Source: Acanthornis magna (taxonomy: Eukaryota > Chordata > Aves > Passeriformes > Acanthizidae). From it: DNA of 64,000 nucleotides. Under the pieces are notes generated by a model. That model was given only the letters and a program-made list of their open reading frames with translations. It was not told the origin of the DNA and ran no database searches. Of the stretch, positions 49,550 to 61,998 are shown piece by piece. Location of the stretch: assembly GCA_036785705.1 (NCBI GenBank), contig JAWUZG010000052.1:2480001-2544000 (forward strand), written 5' to 3'. How positions within the stretch are numbered: the first letter of the stretch is position 1; the number at the start of each line of letters is the position of its first letter. The position numbers were made by a program, and so were the translations under genes.

Positions 49550-50414
49550 AAAATAGAAAGGTAAATTGAGAAATTTCATATAACCTTCTATTATGACTGT
49601 GTTACCAGCTGCATCAATAAACAGAAAATCCCTCTGCTGAAGTTAACAGCATAATACATTCTGATCTGCAATTATCTCACATAAAAACTGTCAGCAGGTC
49701 CCCAGAAGATACTCTCTGAAGTAGTACATTTATTAAGGATAAAGACATGCAGCATAGGTTTTCTTCTCCTTTTACTGAGCTTTTCTTTTCAACTTATTTC
49801 CCTACAGTATTAGAAATCTTTTGTTTAAAGACCATGGGACCACAGACCAAGTTGTTACTAGTGGAATTTTACACACAATCTCCTTCATCTCTGAAAGTAA
49901 ATAGAGAAGCTTCAAATCTTTATTTTTCAATTAGTAGAAATAATAAAAATATTTAAAGGTGATATGCAAGGATATTTTCTATTTTACTTAGTAGAGTTTT
50001 AACCAGGGGTTTCAAGCTCTTATAAATTATTTTTATCAATCACTAAAGCTCTACAACAAAATCATTGTGAAGGCTGAAGTGTTAATTTTGGTTGTATCAG
50101 GAAATTGCAAAGGAATATAAATTTATTTATAAAAATTTATTTTCAAATAATTTTTTTAATACATTAAGATTTTATCTTGGTGATACTTCCCATTAAAAAG
50201 ATAAAAGCTTTTAAAAAATCCTTATGGACCTGTTGTCCACGTTTTAGTGATCAGTGTGAAATCTTAACAAGAATGTTCATTATTAGAGTACAGGAGTATT
50301 ATCTACATTTTTCAAGCCAGAGTACTGTCAACAATGCAGGACAGACCATGGAAATAGGGATGTTTATCATCTTCTTAAAATACTCTGAGATTCCAGGACG
50401 AATGAGATCTCATA
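49550..50414. other. AT-rich unique DNA, no gene seen
   Basis: No gene or repeat family was recognised. Confidence 0.5.
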
Positions 50415-50738
50415 AGACTGGGAGCACAAGCCTTATGAGGAGCAGCTGAGGGAGATGGGGGTGCTTGGACTGTAGAACAGGAGGCTCAGAGGGGACTTGA
50501 ATGAGGCTGCAGAAAGGTGGGGGTTGGTCTTTACAATGAATTAATCAGCAATAAGACAAGAGGAAATCACTTCCAGTTGCAACAGGGGGTGTTTAGATTT
50601 GATACTATGAAAAATTTCTTCACTGAAAGAGTGCTCAGGTATTGGAACAGGCTACCCAGGGAAGTGGTGCCACTGTACTGTTAAAAAAATGTGTTGTGCT
50701 GCTTAGGGACATGATTAAACATGTGGATGATCACAGCT
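50415..50738 (+). mobile_element. CR1 LINE 3' region, missing its terminal tail
   Basis: Blocks in order: 'ccttatgaggagcagctgag', 'ggagatgggggtgcttggac', 'aggctcagaggggacttg', 'aagacaagaggaaatcac', 'ttccagttgcaacaggggg', 'ttagatttgatactatgaaa', 'ttcttcactgaaagagtg' and 'gcttagggacatgattaa'. It parallels the copy at 54512-54900 but stops before the final 100 bp with the ATTCTATG tail. The sequence that follows (50739-51115) is not CR1. Confidence 0.87.
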
Positions 50739-51115
50739 GCTGTGAAGAAGCTGTATTTGTGCCAGCGTGGGGGGGACTAAAGAGTGTCCTTTGTTTATGC
50801 TGGACATCTGCTGGCAGTTGACTGGATAAGCCAGTGGTGTTTCTCCCTGAGTTAATAAGAAGTGGGAAAGTCTCCATAAGTTGGCCAGGCCAACCTGGCA
50901 GGAGTGAATATGTGGCTCAGAAGAGAGGATGCAGGCTGAACAATGAGTAGCAGAGTTTCAGGGAGAACAATGGACTTGGGCTGGCTTCAATCCATGTATT
51001 CCTTCCTAGTGTCTGGGGGCACCCAGCATTGTAATGGTGAGTAGATAATAGAGACCAATAATGGGAATTGTGTTGGCATTATGATCCAATTTTGGTATTG
51101 TAACATACATTTTTC
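50739..51115. other. Unclassified block replacing the tail of a CR1
   Basis: The block is moderately GC-rich. It starts at about the point where the CR1 at 50415 should continue and runs to about 51115 ('ggtattgtaaca'). It begins near TGTGAAGAAG (50742) and ends TTGTAACA, which loosely resembles the TG...CA ends of an LTR. However, no AATAAA or target duplication was found. It may be an unrecognised repeat inserted into, or recombined with, the CR1. Confidence 0.3.
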
Positions 51116-54100
51116 TAACCATAACTTACATTTGTATTACATTATGAGACACAATTTTTATCATTCTTGCTAAATCAGAAATCCTGTGTAACAACAACTA
51201 CCTTTAAAGAAATAAATTTTATATTAAACATTATACCCCCATGGGTACAATTTCTAAAAGAATTTGGACAGAATTTATCAGACTATGAAAAATCTGAACT
51301 GCCCGTCCTTCACTCCAGGAATATTGCAATAAATTCAAATAACTCAAATAAAATAAAAAAATATGGTGACTGCTCACCCTAATTGCCTCTATATTTGATT
51401 ACTTACCTAAAGACAGCCATTCTTAGACTCTCAGAAGGGAAAGGGATCCAATACTGTGGAACCCACAAGAGGTGTCATGTACTGCAACACCTATGCTGAG
51501 ACCCTGTTTTGTAAACAACCGTAGAATATTTTCAAGTAATGTCGCAACATGCAATACTTTCTCATCATCAAAATCATTCATCTTTCAGTATTTCATCTGA
51601 CATATGGAAAATGGCAATTCTGAGCAATGATATTGCCAGTATTTTCACCTAGCCTCTTTGGCTGCAATCTGCCTGGAGCATCCAGATGATATCTGGTACT
51701 TCAGCAAATGGCAGGGATAAAAATGGCAGAGGCAATAATGAGTGAAGCATAGCTGAAGGTCAGCCTGTACACAGATTTCCCTGGCATTGGCTGCTGGAGG
51801 AGACAGTTCAGATGTTTGCATGAACAAACACAGGAAATGCAGATGGCATAGACCTCAGGGCAGAGACCTGGCCTTATATTATAACATATAATCGCACAAA
51901 CCCACGTGAAATGTGTACAAGTAAACATTTCTCAAGACTGCTGCCATTTCTGATGATTATCTCTTTCCTTAGAGAGTACTGAGTTTTCACTGCTAAAAAT
52001 GTTCAAAGCCTCCTTGAATGGACCTGAACCTCCCCTTTATTAGATGACTTTTATGCCAGTATTATTCAGTTCAACATTGTGCTTCTACAGTTTTCAATTA
52101 TTTTTTCCAAGACCCCTCTGTGCTCAATAGAGATTACAAGAAAGGACTACAAGCATGCAATTATAATGCTGGATGAATGAGACCTATTTTGATATTTTGG
52201 TCCAAATGACCCTTCCTTGCCATCATTCCAGGGAACGAACTGCCTCTTATGTTTGTTAAATGCCACTGACAGAAGACCCTGTCTGTAGCTTTATATAACA
52301 GAGTGGGAAAATGTTTTAATGTTTCAAAACTATCTGGAACTCATACTGTGGCTGACTTTCTCAAATCGATTTTTGACAAAGTAATTCAAAGTCATGTGCT
52401 AAGACTGTATTATGCCATTGCTCTGGAGCCTGCTATCGTTGCCTGGTTCTGCCATGTGTTCACAGATGATGACATATATACCAGACCTCATCAGCTACAT
52501 AATTTCCTGAACAACAAGAAGATTTAAAAAACAAACAAAATTGAAGATGAACAAGTATCAAAAGAGACAGGGCAGGTGGAAGGCATTATTTAACCTTGAA
52601 GATAACAGCAATAGCAAAGATTTAGATGTCAGATAAGATGCTACCAAAGATGATCTGGATTCATAAAAGATATCTATGACAGCCTGAAATTCAGTATGAA
52701 AGGCCAGAATTGTATTCACTTGTCTCTTTGGGCAAATAAGAGGGCATTTGCTGAAGTCTATTAATGTTAAAATTACTGAAATGAGAACTCTGATACATAT
52801 CCCTGCATCTAACAATGCAGATAGTTCATCTTATGTATCTTTCCCTCAGAGATATCAGAACCCTTTCTTTGGCATCAGACTCTTCCTAGTTACCACTATA
52901 ATTATGTTTGCAAACAGTGAATCAATAGGAAATCATTGTTCTTTTTGAAAAGCATTTAATCAAGCCAAGATATGAGGCGCTCACCATAAATGAGTTTTGT
53001 CCTACTACAATAAATTTTATCCTGCTACACAGGCTGTAATTTTGCTCAGTATTTCACAATCATAGTGACAATGTGAACAATTTTTTTATTAATTGTAGTG
53101 GTAAAGACCCCAACAGACAATGAGCCCTATGAATACTTTGACAGATTGAAGAGAATGAGATGAGAAGACAAACATAAATCTATGAAGGTGAAATCCCATG
53201 TCCAACAGATGAAAACAACATCAAAAGATGTGGAAGTGAACTGGGGGGCTGCCATTAAATATTTCTTCCTCCCTCTTAATGTCAGATCAGCTTTTTTTTT
53301 CCATCCCACTTGCAAATAGGGAAATATGGGAATGTGTGTATTCGAAGTAGTTCAAAAGTACCTTGGGATATATGAATTTAGGAAAAAATCTTCTAAACAG
53401 TAAATTTTTGCCTTGATCTAAGACTGAAACCCTCACAAAATTATTAGATATAATAATAAAATTACTTCACACTTGCTACAGTTATAGGGCCTATAATCCT
53501 TTACAAGGATAGCTTGTAAGCTAGAATAGCTTAAACTGTTTTAACAGATCTGTCTCTCTGTACAGAAGACAATGTTATGTGATGACATAAAAGTTTCGTT
53601 ACAACAAATTTTTAATGGCCCAGTGAATTATGCTGGCCAGACCAAAATTCTTCCAGTAAAAAACTGTATAATGCCATCCTGTAACTCGTTTAAGCTTCAT
53701 ATTTTATATAAAATCTGGTTAATAACATTTTTATTGAGTCTTTAAAAAATGTATTGGAAAAATAATTTGTATTTGTATGCTTATAAAATCCAGCCTACCT
53801 TGATATCCTGCATCTAACTATACTGTCAATGAGAAAAAAAAAATGGATTTTTTAAAAAATCCTGTAGAAAACATTTAAAACCATTTATGAAGGATTTTAT
53901 TCTATCTTTCTGGTGTAAATACAGAAGTCAACAGAAAGGTACTGGTGAGGAATGGGAAACAGAAAAGGATCAGTTCTTTCTAAAATAAATCAAAATGTCA
54001 CTCCTCTTTTAGGGTTCAATATTTCATCATCTGCCAGGTTTCTAAATAAATGCTGCATAACACTTGATGTGGGTGAAAAGCTGAAATTCCCGGCTCTGAA

Positions 54101-54511
54101 AGTATATTTCTAACCCTGACAATTCTCAAGAGATTGAACCTTAAAATTATCAGTAGAACAGGGCTGAATACTGCAGTATTACAAGCTTTGGCAATATAAT
54201 TGCCGAGCTCTGCTTTTAGTAGACCCAGCAGTGAGAAGAGAATAAGGGAGCAAGGGAAAGAAGTGGATAAAAAAGACTAAGAAAAAAAACCCCACAACCA
54301 ACACCACCCCCATGCTGAAAATTCAGGAGATATGATTTGAAAATCTGAATTATTTCTTTGCACATACAAATGTGATTCATTTTAATAGGGGAGGTACAGT
54401 GGCAGAAAAAATGGGCAGAAATTGTGTAGGTTTCTAGGAGTAGCAATATTGTTGTCGGGTTTTTTTAAGTGTTGAAGTATTAAATTATGTAAGGTGATAC
54501 ATTATGGAGAT
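51116..54511. other. AT-rich unique DNA, no gene seen
   Basis: No gene or repeat family was recognised. A 74-codon open frame at 52303-52527 has ordinary amino-acid composition but no known motif. Confidence 0.5.
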
Positions 54512-54900
54512 AGAACAAATCTTATGAGGGGCAACTGAGGGAGCTGGGCTTGGTTAGACTGGAGAGAAGGATGCTGAAGGGAGACTTTATGTCTCTACAA
54601 CTCCCTGAAAGGAGGCTGTAGAGAGAGGGGATTGGTCTCTTCTTTCAGGTAACAAGTGTCAGGACAAGAGGAAACTGCCTCCAGTTGCACCAGGAGGGGT
54701 TTAGATCGAATATTAGGAAAAATTTCTTCATGGAAAGGGTCAAACACTGGAAGCTCAAGGAAGTGCTTGAGTCACCATCACTGGAGTATTTAAAAGATGT
54801 GTAGATGTGGCACTTGGGGACATGGTTTTGTGGTGGGCTTGGCAGGGATGGATTAAGGGTTGGTGATGATCTAAAAGGTCTTTTCCAATATGATTCTATG
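54512..54900 (+). mobile_element. CR1 LINE 3' end fragment, second subfamily
   Basis: About 390 bp with 'cttatgaggggcaactgagg', 'ttggttagactggagagaag', 'ctacaactccctgaaaggag', 'gtcaggacaagaggaaactg', 'ctccagttgcaccaggaggg', 'cgaatattaggaaaaatttc', 'tgtggcacttggggacatgg', 'tggtgatgatctaaaagg', 'tcttttccaatatgattctatg'. It ends in the CR1 tail and belongs to the same subfamily as 47365-47510 and 50415-50738. Confidence 0.93.
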
Positions 54901-55080
54901 ATTAAATGTTTGTATACTATAACATGAGACTGAGTTGTGAAAAAGAAATTGGAAAATAATTAAAATTTTTTAATGTTCTTTTGTCTTGTTTTGTTCCAGC
55001 TAGAATTTTACATTCCATTATAAATTTCTATTGAGCTGTTTTAGGGTGGGATCCCCTATACATTAATTTATTTCAATGCA

Positions 55081-55232
55081 GGGTTTGTTTTGGATTTTTT
55101 CTGTTTGGTTTGGTTTGGTTTGGTTTTTGTTTTTTTTTTCATTGGTTGGTTTTGGGTTTTGTTTGTTGGTTTTTTTTTTTTGTTTGTTTGGTTTTTTTTG
55201 TTGGGTTTTTTTTCTTTGTTTGTTTAGTTTTT
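55081..55232. repeat. G/T-rich low-complexity tract with a (GGTTT) core
   Basis: The tract has a core of about four GGTTT units near 55106-55127, then irregular G/T sequence with T runs up to 11. It has the same character and strand bias as 42733-42900. Open frames on both strands through it (F/G/L-rich, or K/N/Q/P-rich) are compositional. Confidence 0.88.
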
Positions 55233-56390
55233 TAGTTTCTTTTTCTATGAACATGGAGGGGAAAATGTGGTTTGTGGAGGTCCAGAAATTCTCTTGGTCT
55301 GAAGGCAGAGCCACTGCATTCTGTTATGAATGAAATTACTTTGAAATGAAACATTTTTTTTCTTTGGACACAACATTAGGTGCATGTATTTGCATACATG
55401 CATGTGGAAAACATTTGTAAGAGTGAGCTCTGGCACCTACAGTGAAGTTTCTCAGCCCACACTGAACAGGCACTTAGCCAGCAGTCACAAGAGATCAGTT
55501 CTTTTGATAAAACCAGAAAAGAGACAGCTGCTCAATGGTCCTGAGAATTCAGGGGAGTATATGCTTTGTTTAGAGTGCAACATATCTGTGATATTAACAG
55601 TACCAGAAGATGCTGTATTTGCAAATTCAGATGACTGCTGCAAATGCTACACTGTGGAAGGACTCCAAGTCCCAGTTGATTATGTGCTTATGAATTCAGT
55701 AGCACAAGCAACTTAAGAAAATACAAACAGGATTAAAAGAAGAGAAAACGTGATCACAAAACCAAGCTAAAACTGTTTATTGGTGATCAGAAGTGCATTA
55801 ACTCAAATGAAAATATATTATAGTACGGGCACTAAACAAAGACTATCAACATCCTGGAGGTTTTTCTGCATTAACAAACTAAACTGCAAAAAGCATGTGT
55901 GAGTGGAGAATGTATCTGGTTTGCACATTGCTCTTATACTAATAAATCAAATGTCACATAATTGTGACTTCTACCTGAACAACAGCTCCAATTAATTTTG
56001 TATTGGTTCCCAGTGCAGAGGTGAGGTCAAGGTATCTTTTGGCTGCATTCTCAAATTTAAACACCAGACAATCTCATCCTTCTGGTTAAAAGTAATCAAT
56101 ACTAGGAATTTATCATAATTTGCTTTGCAGTGCATACTTGTGCTGTTTAATCAAGTGTCTTGCCTGATTTGTTTGCTCACAGTTGCATGAAAAACATTCA
56201 CTGAGCATGCCCAACACATTTTTCTTCTCCACACAGCATCACTACATTGCCTGCTGCCCACAGATTCATGCTCCAAGCAAGTTGCAAGATGACTTATGCA
56301 GATTGGCAAGGACTAGAAATGAGACACTGACACTCTAAAGATCTCATGACAAATGAATCATTCTTGGCAACAGGTTCTCTGATGAAATAA

Positions 56391-56493
56391 AAACCACAAC
56401 ACAACAATAATCAATCAACAACAACAAAAAACAACCAACAAAAAAGCCAACAAGAAAATAAACAAACAAGCAAACATGTCCCCCCCAAACCAC
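56391..56493. repeat. A/C-rich low-complexity tract
   Basis: About 100 bp dominated by CAA, ACAA and AACC units, with a C7 run near 56480. It is the opposite strand sense to 55081-55232, about 1.2 kb away. Confidence 0.8.
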
Positions 56494-59400
56494 AGGAGTT
56501 TGATTAACAGCTTCCTCATATTAAATATAAATCAATCTTCAATGAGATTTAATGGTAGAGTAGCCTAGTTATCTTAAGTCAAAGTTGTGATCTGTGGCCT
56601 TTTGCAGTCAAAGTGCAATTAAGTAATTTCTTGTTAGCAGATATTCAGTTAATTGTATATGAATTATATACAGTATATAAAGTCTTTAAGCAGAAAAGCA
56701 GCTGGCTTAAATCTTTAATGAAATGGCCAAAGGCCATGACTTCCAACACAGGAATTTAACTATCTGTGTCTCAGCTCAGAGTCGGAGAGTTAGGTGAGGT
56801 ACAGCATGACCCATTTAATCTCATTTCTCCTGAAGAAGTTCCCCCAAAGTAGGAGGTCTATATAGAAGATACCTCGGAGACCATGGGATGCTGTCCAGTT
56901 TGAAGTCTTGCTGGAGGCTGATAATTCTCTTGTACATCTTTTAGGTCTGGGATTTTTTTGGTTTGGAAACTGAGGCATGGGGAAAAGGAGAAGGTTGGAT
57001 ACTCAGGCAGGATGCACACCTAGATCTAGGAACTGGTAAGATGAGGTTGTGGTAAAGATATAACCAGGAAGGAAGGCTTCTAGGGTAAAGCAGCTCTGTC
57101 CTAACTAACTGAACAGCCATCAGCTCCCAGAAGAATGATTGTTATCCTTTAGTATGAAAGGCAATCTTGTCTGACATTTTGTTGTTACTCTGTTAATATG
57201 ATTTTTTAAAGTACTTTTTCATTCAAGTATCAGTAAGCATCTTTGCTTGTCTCCTAAAGGAGCAGTCTAGAGTCACTCAGACAAAGCCTGAATAACAGAG
57301 GTTTTTTTGGGGAGTAGAAACTGTTTAGGGTGTTCCTTCTTCAGGGCACTGTGATGTGTGGTGTCTTGGCTCAGAGTTTGCCAAGGCACTGAGAGCTGTG
57401 CTCCACATCCAGGAATTGAAAGCAGTTGCACTGGTGGTCGATGTTATATAAAATAAAAAAAATACTAGTAGAATGAATCGGTTTCCCCAGTACAGGGGTG
57501 CCAGCACTGCTAATCATGTAGGTCTGTAACTACAAAATGCCCCAAAAAATAAGATTGTGCCTCCGTAAGCAGGGATGTCTGCTGTAATTGCAATTGAAAT
57601 TGCAGGTGCAGTCAAGTGCACTGTGGAATTAGGCCAGGAGAAGCATGGAGCAAAAATGTTAGCAGGAACCCATCAAAATCCAGTTTTTCCTGTATTTTTA
57701 TCTAAAATTTTATGTTTTTCCTATTTGCCACTCTGTCTTTCTCCAAGCTGTTTTTCTGTTAGGGGGTGGGATGATTTTTTTAGCACTTGTGGATTTCAAA
57801 GGAAGAGAAAGTTGTTTTCTTTTTATAGGCTTCATATTTTTTGAAAAACAGGAGTGAAAAAGATGTAAAACTTCAATAGATACTACTCAAGTTTATACAT
57901 TCGTTCTGTGAAGGCATTTTACCAAGTTTCCCAGTGTTCCCATGCTTTAGAAAAGAATGATTGTCTGTGGCACTGTGCCATCAATGTTTTCAATGTAAAA
58001 GCCATCCAAGGTCAATACAGTTCTATTGTGGAAAAAATATATGTTATATTTTAGCCTCTAAAGCTAATTTGCACAAACTACTAATAAAATAAATTAGGGC
58101 AGATAGTATGGAGAGCATTTGTGAGCATCTGAGGAGATACGGCTTCACTAAAGAAATGTAATATAATATGTCATCATGGTGAAAGTTTACTTTCATTAAA
58201 CTACATGTTTGTTTATTACCTGCACTAAATGCTGCACTAAAGCCAAACCCCAAAATTTTTCCAAAAGTGTTATTCTAGGTTTTTATACCTGTGGCAAGCT
58301 TTATAAAATATATTTCTAATGCCACTATTTTGGGGAAATTCATGGTTTAAGTGCCTGAATGTAGCACCTCATTGTTTTCCATCATGATGGTGTGATGCCT
58401 GGAAGTCCAGGGGTAATGTGAGGGTATTAAGCCATAGAAACACTCTGGAACTACACATTGGGTGAATTCCATGTGAAAATATGAAAGCTCAGTGCATTTA
58501 GAGTGGCTGGAGAGTTGAAAAATCCCCCCAATAAAGCACATGTTTTATATTTGTTTTAGAGCTTAAAAAATTCTGAAGTTGAGTAGTAAAAAAAAAAGCT
58601 CAGAATTTCTCAGGAACTAATGAAGAAATATGTAGGACAGAGTGATATAAGGATGATTTTACAGGTTAGGTTTCTATTCCATTATTAGATTAGCTGAGAA
58701 AAACTGAGTTCTATGAGGAGGAGATAGCATCCATGATTTGGAGGAATAGACCCTTGCATAAGGCAATATTAGAGAATGCTTGTTGGATTGTGGTCACAGC
58801 CACTGAAGACTTCACAGCAGTGAGGAAATTAAGGCAGGGAACTGCAGATAAGGAGTTTATTATTTTTGCCCTGATCTGTACATCTTTTCTGATGCCTTTA
58901 AAGGAAAGAAAAGTTCCTTCCAGAAAACTGCAAAATCTTTCTGTCCTTTCCATTTCAGCCATTCAGAGCTGAAGTATAAAACCACAGACTCCAGAGAACA
59001 GGTGATTCAGCAAAACTCCTGTACAGACTCTGTATTGGTTTCTGGACCTGAGAAATTTGTGGGCTGGGGGACAACATCCCATTTCCTGCAGAAATAGCAT
59101 CCCAAATGTCTACCTCAAACAGGCTGCAGGTCAGCTAGAGATGGTTCCTGGAACCTGCTGAGATCTGGAGAACATAAAAGCTACACAGTGGACTGAGGTC
59201 CAAACACAGCCTCCATCCAGGAGGGCCCAGTCTGTGGCAGACCTTCCAGGGAAAAAGTCTTTGTCATTTAGTGCATTTTCTACCCTGTCAGCTAAAACCT
59301 GCAGAAGAAACTGTCTTCTGCTGTTGCACATCTTGAATGGCAGCCAACCCTCTCATTTCTGCTGCTGATGATAGCTCACAGCAACACACAGGCAAGCAGT

Positions 59401-61614
59401 TTGTACCCAAAAACATGCAGTGATAGGCAAAGGTTTCTGTACTGTACTAGCAAAGAAGCAGTTTCTGTAAACAGCTTTTTTTCAGTCGTTTCCATTCTAT
59501 GTATCTTTGCTTAGACCAGAAACTGCAAATAGGTACACCATATAAATTAAAAGGGCAGCATATATCATTTTAGTTTGAAACCCACACCTACAATTGAAAA
59601 TGAAGATACAGCCTGGAATTGTGAACTTTTTAACTCTCCACAAAATTGAACATATAAAGCCATTTTCCTTTGTAGCTGATTTTCTCTTTATAGATATAAG
59701 ACCTCTGAAGCCAAGTGAGAGATTTTCCATTTCAGTGGGGTTTAGATTATATCCATAATACACAGAGGGAGCTTATGCTCTTTATAATAGAGGGATAAAA
59801 ACAGCATCCACAGAGCAAGGTGACAGGGTATGACTGCAGGTATCTTGGTTCAAGAAAATGCATGTTGCATGCTTTTCACTACTACATCATTCTTATAATC
59901 AGAACTGCAGATGATATGGAAAAGATGTTTTCACTGAGGACAAAGCAATATTAAAGTCAGAAGGCAATAGCTTTACAAAAAAAAAAAAAATTAAAAGGGC
60001 TTGTACTACACCCAAGAAGAGAGAAAGATGTGTTCATTATTTTCTCCTTGTAGATTTGTTTCTTCGCCTAGGTTTGAACACTATATCAAAATATTCAGCA
60101 ACTGAGACTGCTGTGATTACTACCAATCAGGAAAACATGGAATACGGTGGACTTCAGTAACAAAGCTCACCAAAGATTTGTACTCATCTGTGTTTATGTC
60201 TGAGCCAATAACCTGATGAACACTGTTTGTATTATTATTTCTAGATATTTCTCTCAATATCTCTTGAAGTCCTGAGAAATAAATTTGCACCATGAAGGTT
60301 TCTGAGAACTTCAGGACTTTGAAAGTGAAAATCATATTGGAGGAATGTATCATAGAAAATACAGGAAGATATTTGGAACCAAATACAGAAGATTAGTTAC
60401 TGGATAGACAGGAAAGTTAGTTCAGAAGCCACATTATCAGAAGATGGAGAAGCTCTAGCTACTGCAATACAGACTCAAGCAGAGTAAAACAAATTTTAAC
60501 TTTTGTTCTAATTATTCCTCAAGTTCATCAACTGAGTATTTACCCCATTCACTACAAAACTGTGAAATGTGCTCTTGAGCCAGTTTTTCACCCAGCAAAC
60601 AGTGAACTCACTCATCCCTCAGTTGGAAAACTTGTCCAGAGTGTGCGGTGAGGAACAGCGTAGAAAGTCTCACCAAAATCCAGAAAAACTACAACCACTC
60701 TCACTTGCTGTCAAGTGGAATTCATGTTAACCTTAAGTCTGAAATAATAAACTTGATGAAAGAGGATTCATTAGCTTTTCTCACCATTGCCATAATATAC
60801 TTGCTTGATTTTGGAGCAGCTTGAGGAGGGAGAGAGAAAAGGGAAATCCCATATTTGCCTAGGAAAGGCTTGCACAGCCATAATTCAAGATGCCCAAGAC
60901 ACACTTTTGAGGACAGGCCAACGTGGTGTAGGGAAGAGCTGCCCTGTTGAACCATGGCTAGTATAGACCTTGGGTTTGGGGATTCAGCTCCATCCCCATG
61001 TACAGTGACGCTGCTTCTTCCAGGCACTGCAGTATGATGCTTCAAGGTCTTCCTCCTCAATACAGAGCATGGACACGAATCTGGTCCTTCTCTTGCATAA
61101 GATCTCTCCCTTTCGCTGAGGATGAAACTCCCTTAGGACACTTGTGTTTGTATATATGATATTTGCAATAATGAAATATAATTTACAGATCATTGTGTGC
61201 ACCATATTTGCAGGACATTTTTTTGCAGAACAGACAAGCTCTCATACACAAGAAATTATTTATGTTACTTTTAAATAGCTTCCGCATCTGATAATGCATG
61301 TGTTTTCCAACTTACTTTTTTTTCCCTTGAAAGTTCCTAACACCCCTTGCTAAACTTATTGAATGCACTAATAAATTCTTTAATTAAGAAGTTGCTAAAC
61401 TGATCTGACCCTAAGTGTCAGATCCAAGATTCTTTCATTCTTTATCCCCTCTTTCTTAGTATTTACATTCAAGTACTGACCTCAAGTATTCTTGAGGATT
61501 AGATTTCTCTTTGAAGTCCAGGTGATTTTACTTTGTACTCTTAGGCAAGTACATAACCTAATATGTACTTCTATCTCCTCACATACAAAGTTGTTTGCAG
61601 GCAAGAACCTCAGA

Positions 61615-61620
61615 TTGTCC
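61615..61620. repeat. Target-site duplication of LTR copy 4 (TTGTCC)
   Basis: A perfect 6-bp direct repeat immediately outside both ends of the LTR; the second copy is at 62068-62073. Confidence 0.9.
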
Positions 61621-61811
61621 TGTTGTGGATCCGCCCCTATGCTGCCTCAGCCTCCCGAGCTGGTGCCACCTCCCTGGAGGGAGGAGCCCTTCAGTGGGAG
61701 GACCTCGGGGGTTTGAGTGCCTGGGTCCACCCCTGGATCTCAGGGGAAAGGCATGCCCTGGGCTCAGGATCCACCCACCTCTCCAATACCTTCTATTCCG
61801 TTGGTTGTATG

Positions 61812-61919
61812 ATTGTTAGATTTGAATTGTACCCCTCCCTCTTTTGTAATCATTGGTTATTGTATGTTTGTCTCCTCCTCTTGTCTCTCCCCTGATTGGT
61901 CACCCCTTCCCCCATATAA
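61812..61919 (+). promoter_or_regulatory. U3 promoter of LTR copy 4: CCAAT-type array and TATA-like box
   Basis: Reverse CCAAT sites at 61852 and 61895, plus a mutated one at 61812, keep the family spacing of 40 and 43 bp. The TATA-like CATATAAG starts 18 bp after the last site. The equivalent position in copies 1-3 reads ACGTAAG, CTTAAG or CTTAAG, so only this copy keeps a recognisable TATA box. Function is inferred from motifs and position. Confidence 0.6.
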
Positions 61920-61992
61920 GCGGCTGTCATGGGGGCAGGGGTGGGGATTTTCCTCTTCTCTCCGTCCCGAGCACCTGTACCCTGATACCCTG

Positions 61993-61998
61993 AATAAA
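61993..61998 (+). terminator. Polyadenylation signal AATAAA of LTR copy 4
   Basis: A canonical AATAAA lies 79 bp after the TATA-like box and is followed by the family block AGAGAGCAAGGGG. The short TATA-to-signal distance reflects the single G-rich unit. Confidence 0.75.

Larger units (their letters stand above)
54901..61614. other. AT-rich DNA with low-complexity tracts, no gene seen
   Basis: 6.7 kb without a recognised gene. It contains the G/T tract at 55081-55232, the A/C tract at 56391-56493 and poly(A) near 59979-59992. The longest plus-strand open frame is 110 codons at 55384-55716 (see findings). Confidence 0.5.

Noticed and set aside
55063..55314. Lysine/asparagine/glutamine-rich minus-strand frame
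   Set aside because: It is the complement of the G/T tract and is purely compositional.
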